From positions 1 through 64,000 of the forward strand of contig DJVU01000055.1 of the NCBI GenBank assembly GCA_002441345.1: DNA of 64,000 bases, given 5' to 3'. This document shows, piece by piece, positions 17,759 through 26,008 of this stretch. Numbering within the stretch: position 1 is the first letter of the stretch; every line of letters begins with the position of its first letter. The notes beneath the pieces were generated by a model, which saw only the letters and a list, made by a program, of their open reading frames with translations, searched no databases and was not told the DNA's origin. The DNA is from Bacteroidales bacterium UBA6248. Lineage in GTDB: Bacteria > Bacteroidota > Bacteroidia > Bacteroidales > Lentimicrobiaceae. The position numbers and the translations under genes are program-made.

Positions 17759-19333
17759 TTACCATACGTACTCCAGCGCGATCCGGCCCCAGAAATGGTT
17801 TTTTCCCGTTTTGAATTCCGGGCTCAGATAGTGCTGCGAAAGGTCGATTCCAAACTTCCTGTAACGAACGAACATGCCCAGATGAATGGCTGCAACCATT
17901 CGTTCAATTTCCTCCGGTTTAAGGGTATAGATGTTGTTTTTATTGAATAATCCTCCCTGAAGTGTGGCATTGTATCCGACAAAACGGAATCCGAAGCCTC
18001 CTTTGATACCATATTGCCATCTGCCAAACGGAGGAAGAAGGTCCGAATAGGTTTTCGGCAGAGGTATAAGAACCGGAGCAAAAACACCCGTAATAAAATC
18101 AATGCCCATGCCGGCTCCGGTTTGCAGGGTTCCTGCAGCGATGGAAGCGTTTGCAAATAATTCGGCATGTGGGCCCTGCATTAGTCTTTTGCTGATGCCG
18201 GCCGAATAATTAAGTACCGGATCGTTTTGTATCTGGGTCTCCCATCCAAGGGGTTCGTCGTTGGTAGGAACCGTTGCGTGCACCGATGACTGGAAGTATC
18301 TGCCAAGAGCTGCATCTCCGATAACACCTATATCGATACCGGACGTGAGCAGGGTGCCCGACGCATCGTTGGCCGATGTCTGGCTGTAACGAATAAAGAG
18401 TGTTGAGGCATATGGCCGGTCGCCGTCGAGCAAGGGAGGGTTTTTTGTGGTAAAGGGAGTATACATCGCATGATTCAGGCTGAGCGTGGCGTGAACGATG
18501 CTGTTGTCACCAGCCGGTATCATCAGCCTGTTTACAGGCAGTCCGACAAGTGCGGGAGCCGTAAAGTCGAGCATGACGCCATTCGTGTAGTAACGGTCTG
18601 TATTTGAAAAGATATCGTTGTCAAATGTCAGTCCAAAATGACGAACGGGATTGATGTAACTTGTTACAACGCGATACTCCGATGTTTCATCTCGGTTGAG
18701 AGGGGGCTTGCTGCCGTATGGCAGCAGCAGCCTGATACGCGTTTCACGGATTAATGGCAGCAGGGGTTTTGATTCTGAACTGGCTGAAATAGTACCGCTT
18801 GCATCGTTTTCAGGAACTTCGTTAGATGTCCGGATGCCGTTTTTCCGGCTTCTGGATGGCTGCTTTTTTTCTACAATGGAAAATATTTCCCTTACTTTCC
18901 GGATTGCACCGGCAGGTGTAACCAAAACGGGAATGCCTGATCCGTTGAATAGTATCACCTGCCAGGGCGATTCAGCACCGCTCAGGTCTATTTGCGTTTC
19001 AATTCCGTCTTCCGATACAAATCTGAACTGTACATGTTCGCTCACAGAAACCCGGATTCCGGCATCTTTCAGTACGCTTCTTAATTCATTGAAGCAACTG
19101 GCATTCTGATCGTATAATTCATGGTATCTTTCATTCCCCATCCGTTTTTTCATGCTGTCGGCCCGCAAACTGCAGGGATAGATCAGCAACACCTGAGGAC
19201 TCACTACTTCCAGCGTTTTCACAGAAACATAAGTCGGCGCGGTGTTCGTTTCAGAACCCCCCGTATCGTTGTTCCGGCATGAAAACACCAGAATAACACT
19301 TACTGCCAAAAGAAATAGGGTAGATTGCTTCAT
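17759..19333 (-). CDS. LpxR-like (DUF2219) outer-membrane barrel with lipoprotein N-terminal domain
   Basis: A 524-residue protein. The C-terminal about 295 residues match the LpxR/DUF2219 family of lipid A 3'-O-deacylases: FDNDIFSNTDRYYTNG (about 237-252), NHAMYTPF, and GDRPYAS, then a barrel ending in ALEYVW. LpxR removes an acyloxyacyl group from lipid A at the outer membrane. The first about 225 residues are not LpxR: a lipoprotein signal with lipobox VFSC (Cys19), an unrecognised alpha/beta domain (about 35-155) and a Ser/Lys-rich linker. This fusion is unusual. Upstream, on the same strand, is the MORN gene. Confidence 0.82.
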   Translation of the reverse strand: MKQSTLFLLAVSVILVFSCRNNDTGGSETNTAPTYVSVKTLEVVSPQVLLIYPCSLRADSMKKRMGNERYHELYDQNASCFNELRSVLKDAGIRVSVSEHVQFRFVSEDGIETQIDLSGAESPWQVILFNGSGIPVLVTPAGAIRKVREIFSIVEKKQPSRSRKNGIRTSNEVPENDASGTISASSESKPLLPLIRETRIRLLLPYGSKPPLNRDETSEYRVVTSYINPVRHFGLTFDNDIFSNTDRYYTNGVMLDFTAPALVGLPVNRLMIPAGDNSIVHATLSLNHAMYTPFTTKNPPLLDGDRPYASTLFIRYSQTSANDASGTLLTSGIDIGVIGDAALGRYFQSSVHATVPTNDEPLGWETQIQNDPVLNYSAGISKRLMQGPHAELFANASIAAGTLQTGAGMGIDFITGVFAPVLIPLPKTYSDLLPPFGRWQYGIKGGFGFRFVGYNATLQGGLFNKNNIYTLKPEEIERMVAAIHLGMFVRYRKFGIDLSQHYLSPEFKTGKNHFWGRIALEYVW

Positions 19334-19480
19334 GTATCCGGATCCCGCTGTGCGGATAATCTGCTGTAAAAGTAATGAAAATCCTTCAAATGCCTGCTTT
19401 CCATACGAATACGGCTACAGCATTTACTGGCAGGTGAAGATTTGGAAACCGGAAGCCGGGTTTGTTTTGCTTTGGCAGAT

Positions 19481-20158
19481 TTAGTTATACAGAACTATTC
19501 GCCAGTCGCCGGGTTCATAAATTTCAACTTCAAAGCGAACATCGAAAGTGGCTGTTTTCAATTTATTCATGGTTGTGTACCTGACGTTTACGGTAAACGG
19601 AAACGTAACGCCCTCAAAGCCGGTAAGAGGACCAAGCGATGTTTCGTAGCCGCTGCTGCAGGCAAGCATCAGATTGGTAATGGTTCCATTCGGAAGGCCA
19701 TTCTGCAGAAAGCTTAAAAGAACCCGGTTGGTATTCGTATTTTCCTTGCGGATTGTATATCGTTCTACGTTGTTATTCTGTGTTATCCTGGGTTTCGGAA
19801 TTACCGGGCCGGTATATTGGTCCTCATTCCACTGGCCGTGCATAACAGTATCCTGTCCCTGCGAAAACCAGCTGTAGGTTCCTATGCCATGGCGCATACC
19901 GTTTTTCCAGCTTCCATCATAAATTTCTCCGGTCTCCCATGTATAGATTCCTTTTCCGTCAGGAAGACCATTTTTGAACTGACCGGTATACTGATCGGTT
20001 CCTTTGGCCGTGCCCCTGCCATTGGCGAGACCTTTTTTACAGCCTCCCGTGTACTCGCCTGACAGCGCAGGCAGCAAAACTTTGCAATTGTCCTGAGCTG
20101 TTAATGTATGGCTAAGAAACATAAACAAAACCAAAACCAGGTAAGAGATTTTTTTCAT
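19481..20158 (-). CDS. Exported MORN-repeat protein
   Basis: A 225-residue protein with a signal peptide (MKKISYLVLVLFMFLSHTLTA) followed by three to four MORN repeats, e.g. YTGQFKNGLPDGKGIYTW and YDGSWKNGMRHGIGTYSW (about 56-100). The C-terminal half (about 120-225) is not repetitive and of unknown fold. MORN repeats form extended beta-hairpin arrays that bind lipids or partners; the role here is unknown. The gene precedes the LpxR-like gene by 147 bases on the same strand. Confidence 0.8.
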   Translation of the reverse strand: MKKISYLVLVLFMFLSHTLTAQDNCKVLLPALSGEYTGGCKKGLANGRGTAKGTDQYTGQFKNGLPDGKGIYTWETGEIYDGSWKNGMRHGIGTYSWFSQGQDTVMHGQWNEDQYTGPVIPKPRITQNNNVERYTIRKENTNTNRVLLSFLQNGLPNGTITNLMLACSSGYETSLGPLTGFEGVTFPFTVNVRYTTMNKLKTATFDVRFEVEIYEPGDWRIVLYN

Positions 20159-20369
20159 GCTGATAGGATTTATACGTTATAAGACACCATTAAAGCTACT
20201 ATAATTTTATGAATGAACTTGTTTTTATTGAAATATTATATAAAAGTGTTCTCGATTAGTACGCGTTAATGAGTGTTATTTCAGTCGTATTGTCTTAACA
20301 GATAGCGTTTTCCGAAGCGGTTGCGTTCGATTATTTTCTTTACTTCCCGAACTGCTGAAAGCGTTAATA

Positions 20370-20409
20370 ACAGGAAAAGGCCGGAATGTGTCCCCCGGCC
20401 TTTTCCTGT
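20370..20409 (-). terminator. Terminator of the aminomutase-thiolase operon
   Basis: ACAGGAAAAGGCCGG (20370-20384) and CCGGCCTTTTCCTGT (20395-20409) form a perfect 15-bp stem with a 10-base loop, 33 bases after the thiolase stop. The tail on the minus strand (TATTAACGC) is only moderately U-rich. Confidence 0.75.
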
Positions 20410-20442
20410 AGCGAAGATTTGAAACCTTATTACTAAAAGTAG

Positions 20443-21648
20443 TTAAACCCTTTCAATAGCCATTGCAATTCCCTGTCCAACGCCGATGCACATAGTGCAA
20501 AGGGCTTTATTCAGGTTGTTGCGTTTCAGCTGGTAAACGGCGGTAGTGATAAGGCGTGCACCGCTCATTCCCAGCGGATGGCCAATGGCGATGGCTCCTC
20601 CCAGGGGGTTGATTCTGGGATCGTCGTCGGCAAGCCCGAGTTCGCGGGTACAAGCCAGAGATTGTGCAGCAAATGCCTCGTTCAGTTCGATCACATCAAA
20701 ATCTTCAAGACGAAGTCCGGTAAGTTTCAGCAGCTTATTTGTTGCCGGCACCGGGCCTATTCCCATAATGCGCGGAGGAACTCCTGCACTCTGCATGCCC
20801 AGAATCCTGGCCAGAGGTGTAAGGTTGAATTGTTTAACAGCTTCTTCCGAAGCGATGAGAAGAGCTGCAGCACCATCGTTTACGCCGGAAGCATTGCCTG
20901 CGGTAACGGTTCCACCCGGGCGTGAGATGACTTTCAGCGTTGCAAGTTTGTCGGCAGGAGTAAGACGCGGGTGCTCATCGGTATCAAAGATCCGGGGTTC
21001 TGCCTTCGGAACGGCAATGGAAACCGGTATAATTTCATCCCTGAAAAGGCCGTCCTTTATTGCCTGTGCAGCTTTTTGCTGGCTTCTGTAAGCGAAAAGA
21101 TCCTGGTCTTCGCGACGGATGCTAAAGGCTTCGGCAAGATTTTCCGCGGTTTCAATCATGGAATCGGTTCCATAGATCTTATCCATTTTTTTATTGATAA
21201 ACCTCCAGCCTATGGTAGTGTCGTAAAGTTCGCCCTGTCGCGAGAAGGGTTCCCCGGCTTTTCCCATAACAAAGGGCGCCCTGGTCATGCTTTCAACGCC
21301 TCCGGCGAGGATTATTTGTGCTTCTCCGGCACGGATGGCACGGGCAGCAGCTCCGACAGCCTCCATGCCTGAGCCGCACAGGCGGTTTACAGTCACACCG
21401 GGAACTTCTACCGGCAAACCGGCCAGCAACAGCGCCATACGTGCTACATTGCGGTTGTCTTCACCGGCCTGATTGGCACAGCCCATAATAACATCATCGA
21501 TTGCGGCAGCATCCAGACCCGGGTTCCTCTTCAGGAGGTTTTCGAGAGGAATAGCCGCCAGATCATCGGCACGAACTGTCGACAGCGAACCTCCGTATTT
21601 TCCAACCGGGGTTCTTATGGCATCACAAATAAATACTTCCTTCTGCAT
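20443..21648 (-). CDS. PcaF/PaaJ-type thiolase (3-oxoadipyl-CoA thiolase-like)
   Basis: A 401-residue thiolase, which cleaves a 3-ketoacyl-CoA with CoA to acetyl-CoA and a shortened acyl-CoA. Catalytic residues are visible: Cys91 in NRLCGSG, His357 in GHPLG and Cys387 in CTMCIGVGQG. Long conserved stretches such as ADDLAAIPL, GCANQAGEDNRNVARMALLL and TTIGWRFIN are typical of the PcaF/PaaJ branch, which acts on the dicarboxylic 3-oxoadipyl-CoA, rather than of acetoacetyl-CoA thiolases. It is the last gene of a five-gene operon, 29 bases after the aminotransferase, which suggests it finishes the degradation of a beta-keto acid made by its neighbours. Confidence 0.88.
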   Translation of the reverse strand: MQKEVFICDAIRTPVGKYGGSLSTVRADDLAAIPLENLLKRNPGLDAAAIDDVIMGCANQAGEDNRNVARMALLLAGLPVEVPGVTVNRLCGSGMEAVGAAARAIRAGEAQIILAGGVESMTRAPFVMGKAGEPFSRQGELYDTTIGWRFINKKMDKIYGTDSMIETAENLAEAFSIRREDQDLFAYRSQQKAAQAIKDGLFRDEIIPVSIAVPKAEPRIFDTDEHPRLTPADKLATLKVISRPGGTVTAGNASGVNDGAAALLIASEEAVKQFNLTPLARILGMQSAGVPPRIMGIGPVPATNKLLKLTGLRLEDFDVIELNEAFAAQSLACTRELGLADDDPRINPLGGAIAIGHPLGMSGARLITTAVYQLKRNNLNKALCTMCIGVGQGIAMAIERV

Positions 21649-21677
21649 GATTATCGTTTTTGGAAGGCCTGAAATAC

Positions 21678-23021
21678 TCAGGCATTCAGGAATGGTTTAA
21701 TGTGCCTGAAGCTGTTCAGCATTGCTTCACTCAAAAAGTCAATCTCCTTCTGGGTAATCACTGTGCTGAGTACACACGAACACGAATTGATCATGATTAT
21801 CTTTTCCTCATACATCTTGTCGAGGAACAGGGTCATGATTTTCTTCATTGCGGCATCTTCATAGCTTTCTCTGAATGTGGTAGGGGCGACTTCACGGAAG
21901 TGAACCTTAAACATTGATCCCTTTCCGGTAATGCTTAGAGGAATGCCGGCAAGTTTTCCGGCTTCCTTAATTTGCCTGATTGCTATGGCCGAATTGTTGT
22001 TCAGGTTCGCTACCGCATCGCGGTCAAGCATCTCCATTGCAATTTTTCCGGCAGTCATCGATACGGGATTTGCCGAGAAAGTCCCGGAAAGCGGGAATCT
22101 GAAATCGCTGCCGCCCGGATCCAGAATGTCCATGATCTCTTTCCTGCCGGCAAATGCTCCAATTGGGAAACCACCGCCGATGATCTTTCCGAGAGATGTG
22201 AGATCGGGTTTTACATTATAGCCCGACTGCGCTCCTTCGTAATCAACCCTGAAGCAGATCACTTCATCGAAACATAAGAGGGCATTGTTCTGCCTTGTCC
22301 AGTTATAAAGTGCTTCCACAAATTCCGGAGTAGCCTGTACCATTCCGATGCGGTGAGGGACAGGGTCGATGATGACGCAGGCAATTTCGTCGGCATGACG
22401 GTTCAGGATGTTGATCGTGCGCTCTATGTCGTTGAACGGATATACTACCACATTGTCGAGTACACCCCGAGGAGTCCCGGGAACATGAGGAATGCTGTTG
22501 GGACTGCTGATGTCGCCCCAGTTTGAAGGATTTGCGCTCTGGCTTACTTCTGCGGTATCGAAACTGCCATGATATCCTCCTTCTGCCTTGGCGATTTTCG
22601 GTTTTCCGGTAAAAGCCCTGGCTGTTTTTATCATGCCCATCACCGCTTCCGTACCTGAGTTGACGAACCGGATTTTGTCAAATCCCGGAACCCGGCTGCA
22701 CAGGTGTTCGGCATGTTCAATCTCGACTTCGGTACCTATGGTGAAAGCTGTTCCTCTGCTTATCTGACGTGTAACTGCCTCAACGATACGCGGATGAGCA
22801 TGACCGTGGATCAGCGAGGCAATATTATTGGCAAAGTCAACCCGTTTTACGCCGTTAATGTCGGTAACATAACAGCCCGATGCTTCGGAAACGTAAAAAG
22901 GGTGCGGTTTCCTGTAAACAACATTCCGGCTTATTCCGCCCGGCAGTACTTCGCAGGCTTTGTGGTACAACTGTTCTTCCATTTTGCCGTTAACAGGCAT
23001 TGATTCTTCCTGAGATGTCAT
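21678..23021 (-). CDS. Class III aminotransferase, HemL-like branch; predicted beta-amino acid transaminase
   Basis: A 447-residue PLP enzyme. Its N-terminal pattern (VLPGGISRNV, FANNIASLIHGHAHP) resembles glutamate-1-semialdehyde aminomutase; the same branch includes the characterised beta-phenylalanine transaminases. PLP motifs are NSGTEAV (121-127), the aspartate in FDEV (Asp252) and the Schiff-base lysine in SLGKIIGGG (Lys279). A true HemL role is unlikely because the gene sits inside an operon of CoA transferase, thiolase and aminomutase. The inferred role is transfer of the beta-amino group from a beta-amino acid to 2-oxoglutarate or similar, giving a beta-keto acid. It starts 19 bases after the CoA-transferase B gene. 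Confidence 0.8.
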   Translation of the reverse strand: MTSQEESMPVNGKMEEQLYHKACEVLPGGISRNVVYRKPHPFYVSEASGCYVTDINGVKRVDFANNIASLIHGHAHPRIVEAVTRQISRGTAFTIGTEVEIEHAEHLCSRVPGFDKIRFVNSGTEAVMGMIKTARAFTGKPKIAKAEGGYHGSFDTAEVSQSANPSNWGDISSPNSIPHVPGTPRGVLDNVVVYPFNDIERTINILNRHADEIACVIIDPVPHRIGMVQATPEFVEALYNWTRQNNALLCFDEVICFRVDYEGAQSGYNVKPDLTSLGKIIGGGFPIGAFAGRKEIMDILDPGGSDFRFPLSGTFSANPVSMTAGKIAMEMLDRDAVANLNNNSAIAIRQIKEAGKLAGIPLSITGKGSMFKVHFREVAPTTFRESYEDAAMKKIMTLFLDKMYEEKIIMINSCSCVLSTVITQKEIDFLSEAMLNSFRHIKPFLNA

Positions 23022-23040
23022 GATGTGATTGATTGACGGT

Positions 23041-23700
23041 TTACGATTCGTAAAGTTTTATTTCGGCACCGGTACAGCTTTTCAAAAAATCAAAGTCGAT
23101 GCCGGGGGCCATTTCGCGTACGAAAAGGCCTTCTTTTTTTACGTCAATTACGGCGTAATCGGTGTAGATATGGCTTACTACACCTTTCCCCGTGAGCGGA
23201 TAGGTGCAGGATTCCACAATTTTCGGTTCCCCGGACTTGGTAGTATGCTGTGTAAAGACGATAATCGTTTTTACACCCTGCACCAGATCCATCGCACCGC
23301 CGACTGCGGGAATGGCATCGGGTTCTCCGGTCGACCAGTTGGCCAGGTCTCCTTCGCGCGAAACCTGGAAAGCTCCCAGCACACAGATATCGATGTGTCC
23401 GCCGCGAACCATGGTGAAACTGTCGGCATGGTGAAAGAAACACGCCCCCGGAATGGCAGTTACCGGTTTTTTACCTGCGTTGATCAGCTCATCGTCTACC
23501 TCTTCCTTTGCAGGAGACGGGCCAACGCCGAGCAGTCCGTTTTCGGTATGAAATATTACTTCCCTTCCCTGCGGGATGTAATTGGCCACAAGTTCGGGAA
23601 GGCCGATGCCCAGGTTAACATATGCTCCGTCGGGAATATCGGCGGCGATGCGGGCAGCAATCTGATCGCGGCTCCATCCTTTGTTTTCATTTATGCCCAT
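23041..23700 (-). CDS. 3-oxoacid CoA-transferase subunit B (PcaJ-like)
   Basis: A 219-residue beta subunit of a family I CoA transferase. It carries the catalytic glutamate in TENGLLGVGPSP (Glu53), plus GAFQVSREGDLANW and IPAVGGAMDLV, close to PcaJ and ScoB proteins. With subunit A it would move CoA from a donor such as succinyl-CoA or acetyl-CoA to a beta-keto acid. The start overlaps the end of the subunit A gene by 10 bases, a sign of translational coupling. Resemblance to PcaJ suggests a dicarboxylic keto acid, but AtoA/ScoB-like substrates cannot be excluded by eye. Confidence 0.9.
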   Translation of the reverse strand: MGINENKGWSRDQIAARIAADIPDGAYVNLGIGLPELVANYIPQGREVIFHTENGLLGVGPSPAKEEVDDELINAGKKPVTAIPGACFFHHADSFTMVRGGHIDICVLGAFQVSREGDLANWSTGEPDAIPAVGGAMDLVQGVKTIIVFTQHTTKSGEPKIVESCTYPLTGKGVVSHIYTDYAVIDVKKEGLFVREMAPGIDFDFLKSCTGAEIKLYES

Positions 23701-24407
23701 GGATACCTCCTGTTCTCTTTTATCAACTGGTTTTCGCTGAGCGGATTAGAAATTTCTACTACTTTGCTCACGAATATTCCCGGAGTAACCACTGTCTCCG
23801 GATCAAGCATACCGAGCTCCACAACCTGTGAAGCCTGAACGATGGAACGACTGGCGCCCATACACATCACCGGTCCAAAATTTCTGGCGGTTTTGTTGTA
23901 TAAAAGGTTGCCGTACCGATCTGCAATTTTACATTTTACCAGAGCGAAATCGGCTTTAAGTCCGTACTCCATTACATAGGGCTTGCCGTTGAAAATCCGT
24001 GTTTCCTTGCCTTCAGCCAGCGGTGTGTTAACCGATGTAGGGGTATAGAAAGCCGGAACTCCGGCTCCGCCGGCCCGGATTCGCTCGGCTAGGGTGCCCT
24101 GGGGAACCAGCTCAAGTTCTATTTCCCCGCGACGGTATAATTCCGGGAAAACAACCGAATTTGCTGTCCGCGGAAATGAGCAGATCATCTTTTTCACCTG
24201 TTTGTTTTCAATAAGGGCAGCGAGTCCGATGTGCCCGTTACCGGTGTTGTTGCTGACGATGGTCAGGTCGCGTGCACCGTGGTCAATCAGAGCATGGATA
24301 AGCTCGATCGGGCTTCCGGCTTCTCCAAAGCCACTGATCATTACCGTTGCACCGTCGAATATTTCAGCGACGGCCTCTGCGGCGGTTCCGACAATTTTGT
24401 TGATCAT
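23691..24407 (-). CDS. 3-oxoacid CoA-transferase subunit A (PcaI-like)
   Basis: A 238-residue alpha subunit. The family pattern is clear: VMISGFGEAGSPIELIHAL (about 22-40), DLTIVSNNTGNG, CSFPRTANS, ELELVPQGTLAERIRAGGAG and GNLLYNKTARNFGPVMCMGA. These match PcaI closely, the subunit of 3-oxoadipate CoA-transferase. It forms a heteromer with subunit B, whose gene overlaps its end. It begins 11 bases after the aminomutase stop, so all are very likely one transcript. The C-terminal extension (PLSENQLIKENRRYPWA) is slightly longer than in PcaI. Confidence 0.9.
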   Translation of the reverse strand: MINKIVGTAAEAVAEIFDGATVMISGFGEAGSPIELIHALIDHGARDLTIVSNNTGNGHIGLAALIENKQVKKMICSFPRTANSVVFPELYRRGEIELELVPQGTLAERIRAGGAGVPAFYTPTSVNTPLAEGKETRIFNGKPYVMEYGLKADFALVKCKIADRYGNLLYNKTARNFGPVMCMGASRSIVQASQVVELGMLDPETVVTPGIFVSKVVEISNPLSENQLIKENRRYPWA

Positions 24408-24418
24408 AATTACATTTG

Positions 24419-26008
24419 TTAAGCCTTTTTACTACGGGTGAGTTCGATGGTCTGTTCAAGCTTCGACTCAATCTGCTCCAGTTCGGCCTCAAAGAAGTGA
24501 CGATCGCTGCCGTAAGGCTTCAGATTGGCGATGGTGTTTTCGGTTTCGTCGTATCTGGCAAGGTACACTTTATCCATCCACTCCATGTTGCGGGCTTCGT
24601 TAAACTTGAGCGCAAAGAGTTTTTCTCCGTGCAGCTCCAGCGTTCCAAGCATGGATATCTTACCGGCCGAGGAGGTCATGGTAATATAACGCGAAGGTCT
24701 GTTGATGGAAGCAAGAGACCGGTATATCTTGCTGAAAACTTCATTTACACTTGCCAGCGGCTGCGTAAAATAGTGGTGTTCCCCTGTTGGCCTGGCCATG
24801 TACATGGAGTGGAATCCTATACCCAGCATCGCAAGCAGATTCCCAAGGTCGATCCAGTTCTGTGCCGAACGATCCACATCCACCTCTCCGTTTTCTTTCG
24901 TGTACAGACTGATGTGGTTCATGATCGGGCTCTGGCTTTTCAGGGTTACTCCGTGAGCCCTGAGTCTGCGGGTGGCAGCCACCGTCGCAGGATTCATCAG
25001 TTCATGCGGGGTTGAAAAATGCGACATCAGTACCATTTGCACCCCATTATCAGTCAATTCCCTGAAAAGGTCAAGCATGCGCTGGTATTCCGGCATAAGA
25101 ATCATCTCAGGATTAAACGTCAATACCCTTGTACCGAGCCGGATGGTTTTGATGTGACCAAGTGCAGGATCTTCAATGATCGGTCTGACATAGGCTTCAA
25201 AGCGATCGGTACTGATATAGCCGCCATCGCCACCGGTGATAAGCACGTCGGTAACCTCGTGATGACGTTTCAGATACCGATGGATTTGTTCAATGTCGCG
25301 CTGCAGAAACATATCTTCGTCGCCTCTGACCTGTGCGTGACGGAAGCAGTAGTTGCAGAAGGCAAAACAGTTCTGTGTCTGTACGTCAAAAATAAGCTGG
25401 CACTGGGGATATTTGTGCTGACTTCCTTCAACGATCTCAAGTTCACCTTCGTCGTTAATAAAAGCGGGTTTATTAAGCTGCTGCTTGCCGTCGTGGGGAT
25501 TGGTCTCCTTAATGTAGTCTTTTACAATCTTCTGTTTTTCTTCTTCACTTTCAGCACTTAGATATGCTTTGGCCACATCTCTGCGGATCATTCCGGGTTG
25601 TGGAAATACCAGCTGAAAGATGGAATCCTTATTGAAATTATCCCAGTCAATGGCGTTAAGCACGTGACGGGTAGCCATGAAGCGATAGACTTTAATAAAA
25701 AGTTCTCTCTCATCGTAATGTCCGATGTGAATCCCATTTTCTTCCAGACGGGCAATGATTTCACGGAAGCCCTTCAATCCGGAGTATTGTTTCCGGTCGC
25801 TGACTGTGAACAAAGCCCTGTTACGAAAAGCCGAATATACTGGATAGGCTGCCTGAAGCCTGTTGAGGAGGCCAGCCGGTAACAGATTCTCATTTATAAT
25901 AACTTCACGGATTTCCTCAGGATATTGCCCGGTCGTCAGGATTTCTTCAATCTCTTTCTGCGTAAACAACGCATTCTCCTTTGTCTCTGTAAGTTTGGTG
26001 GTGCTCAT
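24419..26008 (-). CDS. KamA-like radical SAM / PLP amino acid 2,3-aminomutase, substrate not lysine
   Basis: A 529-residue protein, longer than classic lysine 2,3-aminomutase (about 416). It has the radical-SAM cluster Cys214-x3-Cys218-x2-Cys221 (CFAFCNYC), ITGGDGG after it, and a PLP-lysine motif SSAGK (Lys450) in place of the usual GGGGK. By eye alignment to the Clostridium enzyme, the aspartates that hold the lysine side chain are replaced: Asp293 by Arg406 (YMARPTG) and Asp330 by Thr443. Glutamate 2,3-aminomutase shows analogous changes, so an acidic side chain is plausible. It is the first gene of the operon leading to aminotransferase, CoA transferase and thiolase. Confidence 0.82.
   Translation of the reverse strand: MSTTKLTETKENALFTQKEIEEILTTGQYPEEIREVIINENLLPAGLLNRLQAAYPVYSAFRNRALFTVSDRKQYSGLKGFREIIARLEENGIHIGHYDERELFIKVYRFMATRHVLNAIDWDNFNKDSIFQLVFPQPGMIRRDVAKAYLSAESEEEKQKIVKDYIKETNPHDGKQQLNKPAFINDEGELEIVEGSQHKYPQCQLIFDVQTQNCFAFCNYCFRHAQVRGDEDMFLQRDIEQIHRYLKRHHEVTDVLITGGDGGYISTDRFEAYVRPIIEDPALGHIKTIRLGTRVLTFNPEMILMPEYQRMLDLFRELTDNGVQMVLMSHFSTPHELMNPATVAATRRLRAHGVTLKSQSPIMNHISLYTKENGEVDVDRSAQNWIDLGNLLAMLGIGFHSMYMARPTGEHHYFTQPLASVNEVFSKIYRSLASINRPSRYITMTSSAGKISMLGTLELHGEKLFALKFNEARNMEWMDKVYLARYDETENTIANLKPYGSDRHFFEAELEQIESKLEQTIELTRSKKA

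Noticed and set aside
24419..26008. Plain label lysine 2,3-aminomutase
   Set aside because: The two side-chain-binding aspartates of that enzyme are not kept and the protein is much longer; only the family, not the substrate, is supported.
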